A DNA stretch of 37,344 nucleotides from an uncultured Schlesneria sp. (GTDB lineage: Bacteria; Planctomycetota; Planctomycetia; Planctomycetales; Planctomycetaceae): positions 1-37,344 of the forward strand of contig CAILLA010000188.1 of the NCBI GenBank assembly GCA_903834925.1, given 5' to 3'. The translations under genes and the position numbers were made by a program. Positions 8,185 to 15,426 of the stretch are shown in pieces. The notes beneath the pieces were generated by a model that made no database searches, was not told the DNA's origin, and saw nothing but the letters and a program-made list of their open reading frames with translations. Each line of letters starts with the position of its first letter. Position 1 is the first letter of the stretch.

Positions 8185-8283
8185 GTGCCACTGCGTGGGA
8201 GGTTTCTCCGACGCAGTGTCTTCGTTTTGAAAAGTTGCTAACCGAAGAGCACTGCTTGACCGAGTACGGTCAAGCAGTGGCAC
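8185..8283. repeat. Palindromic repeat family A, copy 2 (REPIN-like)
   Basis: A 99-bp unit bounded by a perfect 10-bp inverted repeat, GTGCCACTGC (8185-8194) and GCAGTGGCAC (8274-8283). The right half forms a strong hairpin, GCACTGCTTGACC / GGTCAAGCAGTG, with a short loop. The left half forms CACTGC...GCAGTG. It lies between the YncE-like gene and the WXG-like operon, where it could also weaken read-through. No T-tract follows. Confidence 0.88.
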
Positions 8284-8383
8284 AAGTCCTTTCCACTCGT
8301 CCTTGTCTTGACAACGCGGTAGAATAACTTGGTTGAGAAACTGTCCTGTCTCACTTTGTGACCCCTTGCCGGGAGTATACTTC

Positions 8384-8656
8384 ATGTCTCAAGCAGTGGT
8401 TGATCCCGTTGATTTGCGGCGATTCGCGTCTTTATTGCGTGAGTTCACGACCGAGTTGCAAAGTCGATTAACGGCGGTCAACGGGCAAATGAACTCTCTC
8501 AGCCAGACGTGGCGAGACCAGGAACACCTCAAGTTTGCTGAGGAATTTTCACAACATTTGAAACTGCTCGCGCGGTTCATTGAAGCGAACGAAACGCACG
8601 TCCCGTATCTGATGCGGAAGGCCGAACGGATTGAAGAATATCTCTCGCAGAAATAA
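8384..8656 (+). CDS. WXG100-like small helical protein (90 aa)
   Basis: First gene of a three-gene operon. At 90 residues it is the size of WXG100/ESAT-6-type proteins, which are helical hairpins exported by type VII secretion. It is predicted to be two helices (DLRRFASLLREFTTELQSRLTAV; EHLKFAEEFSQHLKLLARFIEANETHVPYLMRKAERIEEYL) around a central SQTWRDQEH. The Trp is residue 43, exactly where WXG lies in the family, but the motif is W-R-D rather than W-x-G. No signal peptide. The start ATG 8384 follows GGGAG at suitable spacing. The next gene begins 21 bp after its stop. A clear C-terminal YxxxD/E export signal is not seen. The assignment rests on size, helix layout and Trp position, so it is a family-level guess. 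Confidence 0.7.
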   Translation: MSQAVVDPVDLRRFASLLREFTTELQSRLTAVNGQMNSLSQTWRDQEHLKFAEEFSQHLKLLARFIEANETHVPYLMRKAERIEEYLSQK

Positions 8657-8677
8657 TTCGATTTCCGGAGGTCTGTC

Positions 8678-9325
8678 ATGCCCGGTCCGATGAGTGCCAA
8701 TGTTCAATCGATCGACGCCATCAAAGATGTTCGAGTGGCTTTGATCCGGTTTCAAGAACGGGCCACCACGGCGATGAGTGATTTGCGTCAAAAGGTTGAT
8801 CGGACTGTCGCCTGGCTGGAGCTGGATCGTCCGAACTATTGGCAGGAACAGGAACGCCGTGCGTATGATCTGGTCGCGTCGACCCGTGTCGCATACGAAA
8901 CGTGTAAGCTGCGCACGGTTGCTGGTCGTCGTTCGGATTGCATCGAAGAAAAGAAGGCGCTTGAACGTGCAAAAATGCGGATGGAATATATCCGTGAGAA
9001 ACAGCAGGCGGTCCGAAAATGGATGGTTCAAGCGGGAAAAGAAGCGAATGAATACCGGTCTCGAACCAGCAACTTTATGCGGACCTTGGAAAATGATGTC
9101 CCGCTGATGATCGCTCAATTGGGACGTATGATCGATGCCATCGAAAGATACTCGGAACCGAATCTCGTGAATGTCACCTCGTCATCGGTTGTCTCTTCGT
9201 CGCCGGAAAAAGAAAGTGTGACAGATACCGGACCAGCCGAAGTGGTTCCAGTCGATGCAGCGCTTCCTGTTGTTCCTGAGAACGATGGCAGTTCCGAGAT
9301 TCCACGGATGGAACACGATGAGTGA
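8678..9325 (+). CDS. Helical/coiled-coil protein of the WXG-like operon (215 aa)
   Basis: Second gene of the operon; function unknown. Residues 1-160 are almost wholly helical and highly charged: DVRVALIRFQERATTAMSDL, VDRTVAWLELDRPNYWQEQE, DCIEEKKALERAKMRMEYIR, QQAVRKWMVQAGKEANEYRS. The last 50 residues are low-complexity and acidic (SSSVVSSSPEKESVTDTG...). The WLELDRPNYW segment and a CKLRT...SDC pair of Cys residues are distinctive. It lacks a signal peptide. The start ATG 8678 is preceded by GGAGG. Its last codons overlap the start of the next gene (ATGAGTGA, 9318-9325), which implies translational coupling. A structural partner or chaperone for the WXG-like protein is plausible from context only. 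Confidence 0.75.
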   Translation: MPGPMSANVQSIDAIKDVRVALIRFQERATTAMSDLRQKVDRTVAWLELDRPNYWQEQERRAYDLVASTRVAYETCKLRTVAGRRSDCIEEKKALERAKMRMEYIREKQQAVRKWMVQAGKEANEYRSRTSNFMRTLENDVPLMIAQLGRMIDAIERYSEPNLVNVTSSSVVSSSPEKESVTDTGPAEVVPVDAALPVVPENDGSSEIPRMEHDE

Positions 9326-10715
9326 CACGGAGGAACCTCGCCAGCAGATTGCGACGACACCCGTTCGTACGTCATACACTTGTCCTGGCGAGTTGTATTC
9401 GATTCCGCATAGCATTCACGTCGCTCGCATGGCTGCCTTTTATTCCAAGTGTCGGGACTGTGAACATCGATTTGAGGCGGGACACGTCCCACCCCGAGCG
9501 GGAGGGCCACCGCCGGAAATTGTTCAGCGGGCGACTCGCACTTCACTGCTGACAGACGAAGCGGTTCGAGGAGTTTACTTAAACGAATTGGACCGAAACC
9601 GAGCCCTGCTTTGGGGCGAGGCATTTGCCGCTTCGCTCTGGGAACGCCAGCCGATGGTTGCTCGTCACGTTGCAACGGATGATGCCCAGATTGTGGCAGA
9701 GTCGGCCAGCGGTCACGAGAGGAATTCACCGAGCGGGCCTGTGGTCGTTGTCGGTTTTGACGAACGTCCTTCCTCGCCGGATATCGTCACGGGAGTCGTC
9801 CTTGGTCTTCGCCGGATGGGATGCCCCGTCGTGGATCTGGGTCAAACTTCGTTGTCCGTTATCGGATTCCATTTGCAGTCGCGCGATGCCAGTGCGGGCC
9901 TTTATGTTACCGGTGCCGGATGTAATCCCTCATGGACCGGTTTTGATTTTCTTGATCGCGGGGCTACACCGTTCTCGTTTGCTGCTCTTTCAAAAATGGA
10001 ACGGGATGTCCAGACGGGTGTAGGAAGACAAACTCGAAAGATTGGCGGCCATCACCCGGTTCAAGAACTCGCCAGCTACGAGGCAAGCCTTGCCGTACAT
10101 TTTCATGCACTCAGACCGCTACGAGTTGTTTGTGGTTCATCAACACGGCTGTTGCCGCGCATCCTTGATCGACTATTCGCCAGGCTTCCGTGTGAACTGA
10201 CGCATGTTGCGCTTCCAACCCGAAAGCGCAACCTATTCGACCCGCGCGACGTTGACCTGCAACGAGTGGCCAGATCGGTCGTCGATGGTCGTCATCATCT
10301 TGGACTGGTGATTGATGAGGACGGTCAACACGTCGCTTTTGTGACCGATGCCGGACGTCTTGTCAGCACAAGAGAAGTCGCTAGATTGTTGATTGAGATC
10401 GCACAACGCGAGAATCATCAAGCTCGATTCGTCGTCGCAAGTTCGCTGATGGGGGGCGTAACGCAATGGCTATCGGGTCGGGATGCGACGGCGATCGACG
10501 GCGGTGAAACGACAGCAAGTCTCGTTCGGTTGCTTGTTGAAAGTGATGCGGTTCTAGCCGTGACCAGCGACGGGCGAGTCTGGTTTCGTGACGACGGAAT
10601 TGCATGTGATGCAATTCTGGTGCTCGCGAACATACTTCAGGCGCTCAGCTTAAGCGATGCATCGTTTGCGGAAGTAGTTGCGCGAATCAGCGATGATGTT
10701 GACAAGGAACGTTAA
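9318..10715 (+). CDS. Phosphohexomutase-like protein with Cys/His N-terminus and degenerate active site
   Basis: 465 residues. The N-terminus has a probable zinc site: Cys22, Cys45, Cys48 and His50 (YTCPG...KCRDCEH). From about residue 138 it follows the alpha-D-phosphohexomutase fold: VVVVGFDERPSSPDIVTGVV, GLRRMGCPVVDLGQTS, then GLYVTGAGCNP where active enzymes have TASHNP. The phosphoserine position is therefore Gly201 and the next residue Cys202. The metal loop DGDxDR is IDEDGQH (residues 332-338), losing the third Asp and the Arg. AIDGGETTASL stands near the place of GGEMSGH. The C-terminal domain carries DGRVWFRDDGIACDAILVLA. I infer a binding or regulatory role rather than a mutase. The start ATG 9318 overlaps the upstream stop. 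Last gene of the operon. It converges on the terminator at 10742-10775, which serves the opposite strand. Confidence 0.78.
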   Translation: MSDTEEPRQQIATTPVRTSYTCPGELYSIPHSIHVARMAAFYSKCRDCEHRFEAGHVPPRAGGPPPEIVQRATRTSLLTDEAVRGVYLNELDRNRALLWGEAFAASLWERQPMVARHVATDDAQIVAESASGHERNSPSGPVVVVGFDERPSSPDIVTGVVLGLRRMGCPVVDLGQTSLSVIGFHLQSRDASAGLYVTGAGCNPSWTGFDFLDRGATPFSFAALSKMERDVQTGVGRQTRKIGGHHPVQELASYEASLAVHFHALRPLRVVCGSSTRLLPRILDRLFARLPCELTHVALPTRKRNLFDPRDVDLQRVARSVVDGRHHLGLVIDEDGQHVAFVTDAGRLVSTREVARLLIEIAQRENHQARFVVASSLMGGVTQWLSGRDATAIDGGETTASLVRLLVESDAVLAVTSDGRVWFRDDGIACDAILVLANILQALSLSDASFAEVVARISDDVDKER

Positions 10716-10741
10716 TGAATTTCCCTCTTTGAAACCCAACG

Positions 10742-10775
10742 AAAAAAAACGAGCGAGGCCAAATGACCTCGCTCG
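10742..10775 (-). terminator. Rho-independent terminator for the DUF1559 gene
   Basis: Stem CGAGCGAGG/CCTCGCTCG with a short loop at 10750-10775, followed on the minus strand by eight T residues (10742-10749). It lies between convergent genes. The plus strand lacks a T-tract after the stem. Confidence 0.9.
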
Positions 10776-10821
10776 CCTGAATCATCACGAATTGTAGAAC
10801 CGTTACGCGGATCAACATCGA

Positions 10822-11877
10822 TTAATATTCGCCAGGAATATCACCACCTTGACGGGTCAGCAAAGCACCGAGAGTCTGGACGCTAATGTTTTCGTTGATG
10901 AAGTGGATGGAGCCATCCGCGAAAAGAACCTGATTTCCGCCAGTGTGCCATGAGTACATTTCGCTGTCATTGACGGCGTTCATGAACACGTTAGCTCCAG
11001 GGGGACATGCAGCCGCTGTACAGGTTGGCAAGAGGCCTTGATTCTTCGGGCTTGGCTTAATCGCCGAATTAATGATCGTCCCATCGGCTGTGGCACCGTC
11101 GACGGCGCCCGAGTTTCCAGTGTCTGCCCAGCCCCAGCCGTCTTTCGGAGAGAAGTTCGAAGCGTTTAAACCCTGCACAAGCACGTGGTTCTTCCCGCGG
11201 AACAAGCCTGGACGACCGGCTGTTTCGCAGATCATCATCGTGTTCGATGTCCCGTCGGTGATTTCACTAATACGCGTCGCCAATGTCGAGTGCATCGCAC
11301 AGGCCCATCGGTTGTCGTCCGGTATGGAAAGTACTGCGGCCGGTGGCGAGGCAAAACCACCTTGATAGTAGAGACTGAATCGGACACCGCTTAACGCCAT
11401 GTAATCACACAAGCCGAAACCGGCTGGAGGAGGTGCATTGACACCGTCTGGTGTCAAGAGGCCTGCAACGCCGAAAGGATTCGTACGAGCGCCCTTGCTC
11501 GGGGAACTTGGGCAAATCAAGGCAGGGAGATCAACAGTCGTGAGTGGCCACTGCGAAGGATCTGCCCAACTCTTGTTGAAGTTGAATTGATTGTAGATCG
11601 GAGCCTGATCCATGTATGGAAGAACCATCTGGATCCAGTTCTGATTCACACCGGTCGTACACTTTTCGTAGGGGAAAACACCGGTCGTGCTTTCGTAATT
11701 CATCAGAGCCAAACCCAATTGCTTGAGGTTGTTCTTGCATTGTGTGCGGCGGGCTGCTTCACGGGCCTGTTGTACGGCAGGCAACAGCAGCGCGATCAGA
11801 ACAGCGATAATGGCAATTACCACCAGCAGCTCGATCAGTGTAAAACCACGGGTCAAAGACTTCTTAATTCGAGGCAT
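10822..11877 (-). CDS. DUF1559 protein with prepilin-type N-terminus
   Basis: 351-residue second DUF1559 copy. The leader is MPRIKKSLTRG (cleavage after Gly11), then FTLIELLVVIAIIAVLIALL with Glu at +5, and LLPAVQQAREAARRTQCKN. The C-terminus contains H-X9-DG (HTGGNQVLFADG) and ends QGGDIPGEY. The N-terminal 60 residues are almost identical to the copy at 6075, while the rest is diverged, typical of this expanded family. The start ATG 11877 follows AGGAG; a GTG directly before it is an alternative. The lipoprotein gene is 77 bp upstream on the same strand, a pairing common in planctomycetes. A terminator at 10742-10775 ends the unit. Envelope or surface role; function unproven. Confidence 0.95.
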   Translation of the reverse strand: MPRIKKSLTRGFTLIELLVVIAIIAVLIALLLPAVQQAREAARRTQCKNNLKQLGLALMNYESTTGVFPYEKCTTGVNQNWIQMVLPYMDQAPIYNQFNFNKSWADPSQWPLTTVDLPALICPSSPSKGARTNPFGVAGLLTPDGVNAPPPAGFGLCDYMALSGVRFSLYYQGGFASPPAAVLSIPDDNRWACAMHSTLATRISEITDGTSNTMMICETAGRPGLFRGKNHVLVQGLNASNFSPKDGWGWADTGNSGAVDGATADGTIINSAIKPSPKNQGLLPTCTAAACPPGANVFMNAVNDSEMYSWHTGGNQVLFADGSIHFINENISVQTLGALLTRQGGDIPGEY

Positions 11878-11954
11878 CACTCAAACTCTCCTGAAAACAA
11901 ACAGACAAGGAAAAACTCGCATAAGATTAAAGAGTACGCCCAGTGGGCGTGCTC

Positions 11955-12401
11955 TTATTTTTTTGTGCTGATCTCAAAAGGGGGCAGCTCGTTATCACCT
12001 TCTTCAATGGTAACTCGCAGTTCTTTCAATCCCGATTCAGCGGGATTCTGGTATTTTTTGGGAAGCAGCTCGGGTCCATATTCCACTTCGCTACGATTCG
12101 GATCGATCGGCTTACACCACGAAATCGAAACCCAATACTCGCCGGGTTCGGCACCATCAAATTGTTTTAAAGTTGTCAGGCGGAACTCTCCATCTTCGTC
12201 AACCGTTCCGCCCGAAGGATTCCGACCGTCATTTTTGTCGACCGGAGTCAAACTGACTCTGGCATATTGAGCTGGCTGGCCATCGACGACGACGGTCCCA
12301 CGGACTGGGCACATCCCGGTGGGCGTTCGTCGGGAACAGCCACTGATCAATATTGAAAACAAAACCGCTAGCGTAAGCGGTCGAGCCAACCGCCCGAACA
12401 T
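11955..12401 (-). CDS. Lipoprotein with carboxypeptidase-regulatory-like fold
   Basis: 148 residues. It has a lipoprotein signal with lipobox LISGC (Cys22 would be lipidated) followed by SRRTPTGMCPVRGTVVVDGQP. The body resembles the small transthyretin/carboxypeptidase-regulatory-like beta-sandwich seen beside DUF1559 genes: VRGTVVVDGQPAQYARVSLTP, GGTVDEDGEFRLTT, PGEYWVSISW. It sits directly upstream of the DUF1559 gene on the same strand and is probably co-transcribed. A scaffold or partner of the pseudopilin-like protein at the membrane is a reasonable inference; no enzymatic motif is present. Confidence 0.9.
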   Translation of the reverse strand: MFGRLARPLTLAVLFSILISGCSRRTPTGMCPVRGTVVVDGQPAQYARVSLTPVDKNDGRNPSGGTVDEDGEFRLTTLKQFDGAEPGEYWVSISWCKPIDPNRSEVEYGPELLPKKYQNPAESGLKELRVTIEEGDNELPPFEISTKK

Positions 12402-12565
12402 TCGAAGACCTCGTTAAATCGCGTCACAACCAACTCATTGTCGGGCGGAACGATACGGTCAAAATGAGAATAGCCGATGAATGAATTGTTAATAACGCGT
12501 TAAGCAGAGGATTTGCGCGAAACCTTTGGTTCCAAAAGTTGTTAACGATCAGGACAAAATGCCAG

Positions 12566-13762
12566 TTATTTGACGACGAATGCGTATATTTCTGTATCCT
12601 GCTCCCCTTTGAAGTCGTTATCGCTGGTTACGATAAGGACTCGGGAACCGTCTTTCAGCTTGGGGCCGTAGGCGATCCCTTCGATCTTTTCCGGGAACTT
12701 GTCACCGGCAAGACCGTACTTCGGTGCCAACAAGTCAATAAACAATTTCTTGGCGACCGGACGAACCGCTTCGGGAGTCCCATTCACGGGTAGTCGTTCG
12801 ATCGAACTGATATCGGTAGCATCGGACAGATCAATCTCATAAACCAGTTTTGCTTTTGTCTCGAGACCGGGCTTGCTGTCCCGTTCGATTACCAGCAAAT
12901 GATTGGGCGAGACCCATTCGATGTCGCTGCATCCGAGCGACTTGTCATCCAATTGATAAAGGAATTCGCGAGATTCCCCGTTCTTCAGATCAAGTTCCCA
13001 AATTCGAACATTTGTCCCAACCCGCACATTCTGATCGTCGAGACCTCCATCTTGAATCAGGGGACTCTGTGCAATGGTAAAAAGTTTCTGCCCGTCGTCG
13101 CTGAGTGCAGCTCCTTCCCAGCCGCGATTATTTTGCCGACCTGACGTGTTATTGGGAGGGAGTTCCTCTTCAGGAGTTCCACCGGGTGATTTGATCAGAT
13201 AGCGCGCTGGGGTGGTGAGCACTCTTAGCTGTTTGCCTTTGGCGGTGAACTCCCGGACTGTCGGGCCATACTCGTCTGAAATCAGGAAAGTTCCGTTCCT
13301 GGTTACTCGGATCCCTTCGGGATCAAGACGCAGGCTTTTCTCGGGATGAGCTTTGTCGAATTGAGTCTGCCGTCCGAGGAAGTTTTCTCCTGTCGCAGTC
13401 GTCAACAGGTGTGTTTCCAGCAATTTCGTGGTGACAGGGGTTTTCGAACGAGGATTAACCACAATTTCGACAATTTGAATGCGGCAGCGATATGAGGTCG
13501 CTCCGTCATCAGGCCCGCGATCGGGGAGCATGACGTATCGATTTCCTTTTCCCAACCATGCGATCGCGGAACCATGTCCGCCGAGTCGATTCTGAGGAGT
13601 GCCGTTCTCTTGCTTGTCGGATTCTCCCGACAAGTCTGTTGCCGTCGCCGAGATGGTGGTTTTACCGATGAGGGCAATATCCTGAGCCGAACTCGATGAC
13701 CCAGCCACTGCGAAAACCAAAAAACTCGCGAACCATCGGAGTGTCAATCGAGTTGAAGCCAT
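12566..13762 (-). CDS. Exported esterase-like (phytase-like family) protein
   Basis: 398 residues. The signal peptide (residues 1 to about 26) ends AGSSSSAQD. The body matches the esterase-like activity of phytase family (PF13449): GHGSAIAWLGKGNRYVMLPDRGP, LDPEGIRVTRNGTFLISDEYGP, NNRGWEGAALSDDGQKLFTIAQSPL, CSDIEWVSPNHLLVIERD and KIEGIAYGPKLKDGSRVLIVTSDNDF. These Asp/Glu-rich blade motifs build a propeller with acidic metal or phosphate-handling loops. The natural substrate is unknown. It is probably periplasmic. It is a separate unit from the lipoprotein/DUF1559 pair (165-bp gap) and divergent from the ABC ATPase gene across 142 bp, which must hold both promoters. Confidence 0.88.
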   Translation of the reverse strand: MASTRLTLRWFASFLVFAVAGSSSSAQDIALIGKTTISATATDLSGESDKQENGTPQNRLGGHGSAIAWLGKGNRYVMLPDRGPDDGATSYRCRIQIVEIVVNPRSKTPVTTKLLETHLLTTATGENFLGRQTQFDKAHPEKSLRLDPEGIRVTRNGTFLISDEYGPTVREFTAKGKQLRVLTTPARYLIKSPGGTPEEELPPNNTSGRQNNRGWEGAALSDDGQKLFTIAQSPLIQDGGLDDQNVRVGTNVRIWELDLKNGESREFLYQLDDKSLGCSDIEWVSPNHLLVIERDSKPGLETKAKLVYEIDLSDATDISSIERLPVNGTPEAVRPVAKKLFIDLLAPKYGLAGDKFPEKIEGIAYGPKLKDGSRVLIVTSDNDFKGEQDTEIYAFVVK

Positions 13763-13904
13763 GCAACAATGTTCCCGTGATTACCAAAAAACTCGACAAC
13801 AACGATTGTCGAGCCACAGCTCTTTTGCAGTTTTCATTGTACGATACGAAGCATTAAGAATATCAGGCGAATGAAATGTGTGTTTTTGATGAAGATATTG
13901 CGAG

Positions 13905-15392
13905 ATGACGACTGGCGCTTTGTTAACGATGACGAAGATCTCAAAGCGGTTTGGGGCGACCCAGGCCCTCAATGAGGTTTCGCTGACCGTGGGTGCTGGG
14001 CATGTGCTGGCTCTGATTGGCGAAAACGGTGCGGGCAAAAGTACGTTGATGAAAGTGCTGAGTGGTGCACACTCACCCGACTCCGGAAGCATGCAATTAT
14101 CGGGCAAGACATACGCTCCCCAAGGTCCGCACGATGCCCGACTGGCGGGTGTCGGGATGATCTACCAGGAATTGAATCTCGCGCCTGATTTGTCGGTGGA
14201 AGACAACATCATGCTCGGGCAAGAGCCTCGTTGGTTCGGCCTGCGGGATCGGCGAACGCAGCGGAACAAGGTTCGCCGGGCGCTGGACATGCTTGGTCAT
14301 CCCCATCTGCGGCCCGAAACACCAGTGCGGGACCTGTCGATTGCCATGCGCCAACTGGTGGAAATCGCCCGCGCACTGGTGTCGGAGTCGAAAGTCCTTG
14401 TGTTCGATGAACCGACCAGTTCGTTAACGGCGCAGGATGTCGAACACCTTTTTGCTGTCATTCGTAAACTGCGCGATGCGGGCTATGGAATCGTTTACAT
14501 CAGCCATTTTCTGGAAGAGATTCGTCAGGTCTGTGATTGTTATGCCGTTCTGCGGGACGGTTATTCTGTCGGGTCTGGTGATCTGGCAGGAACGACCGAT
14601 CCCGAAATTGTTTCATTGATGGTCGGACGTGGTGTATCCGAATTGTTTCCAACAGTATCGCATACGCCTGGCGAGACTCTGCTTTCGATCACGAATCTGA
14701 GTGGCGAACGGAGTCCAAACGGTGTCTCGCTGGAACTGAAGCGGGGTGAGATCTTCGGCCTGGCTGGATTGATCGGGGCAGGCCGCACCGAATTGTTACG
14801 CTCCCTTTTCTCGCTCGACCCTGTGCGCAGCGGAGAAGTCAAAGTCGCGGGCGTTGCGATCGATCACAACACACGATCCAGGATTCGTGCGGGACTGGGT
14901 CTCGTTTCTGAAGACCGCAAGACGGAAGGGCTGGCGCAAACGCGATCAATCGCCGACAATCTGACCTACAGTCGCTTACAGCCCAACACCCGATCAGGTG
15001 TATTGATGCTCGGCAAACGGCGGAACGAAGTTCTTCACTGGATGAAGCGGTTGCAGGTCAAGGCTCGTTCGCCCGAACAGTTCATTGGCGAGCTTTCTGG
15101 GGGGAACCAGCAGAAAGTTGCCATCGCTCGTGTCCTGCACCAGCAGGCGGATGTGCTGTTACTCGACGAACCGACACGTGGAATCGACGTCGGAACAAAA
15201 TCCGAGATTTATCGATTGATGGGCGAACTCGCGGCGGATGGCAAAGCCATCATTTTCGTTAGTTCATATCTGACAGAACTGCTGGCGGTCTGCGATCGAA
15301 TCGGAGTGATGTCCGGAGGCGTGCTGCGCGAAGTTCGTGTGGCGAGTGAATGGACAGACGAATCCATTATGAGCGTTGCAGTCGCAAAGTGA
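13905..15392 (+). CDS. Sugar ABC importer ATP-binding protein (RbsA/MglA/XylG type, two ABC domains)
   Basis: 495-residue ATPase of the CUT2 class that powers monosaccharide import. The first ABC domain has Walker A GENGAGKST, signature LSIAMRQLVEIARAL and Walker B VLVFDEPTSSL. The second has the degenerate Walker A GLIGAGRTE typical of this class, signature LSGGNQQKVAIARVL and Walker B VLLLDEPTRGID. Length fits the family (about 500). The GH51 arabinofuranosidase gene begins 34 bp downstream, suggesting arabinose or a related pentose as cargo. Oddly, no permease or periplasmic sugar-binding gene is adjacent on either side. The start ATG 13905 has only a weak ribosome site. The first signature lacks the canonical SGGQ, which is common in domain 1 of some homologues. 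Confidence 0.93.
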   Translation: MTTGALLTMTKISKRFGATQALNEVSLTVGAGHVLALIGENGAGKSTLMKVLSGAHSPDSGSMQLSGKTYAPQGPHDARLAGVGMIYQELNLAPDLSVEDNIMLGQEPRWFGLRDRRTQRNKVRRALDMLGHPHLRPETPVRDLSIAMRQLVEIARALVSESKVLVFDEPTSSLTAQDVEHLFAVIRKLRDAGYGIVYISHFLEEIRQVCDCYAVLRDGYSVGSGDLAGTTDPEIVSLMVGRGVSELFPTVSHTPGETLLSITNLSGERSPNGVSLELKRGEIFGLAGLIGAGRTELLRSLFSLDPVRSGEVKVAGVAIDHNTRSRIRAGLGLVSEDRKTEGLAQTRSIADNLTYSRLQPNTRSGVLMLGKRRNEVLHWMKRLQVKARSPEQFIGELSGGNQQKVAIARVLHQQADVLLLDEPTRGIDVGTKSEIYRLMGELAADGKAIIFVSSYLTELLAVCDRIGVMSGGVLREVRVASEWTDESIMSVAVAK

Positions 15393-15426
15393 TCTGAAAT
15401 TGAATTGTCTGATAAGGACGACACAG

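Noticed and set aside
13781-14107. 108-codon minus-strand frame antisense to the ABC ATPase start
   Set aside because: Shadow of the strongly coding plus frame, with no motif or independent ribosome site.
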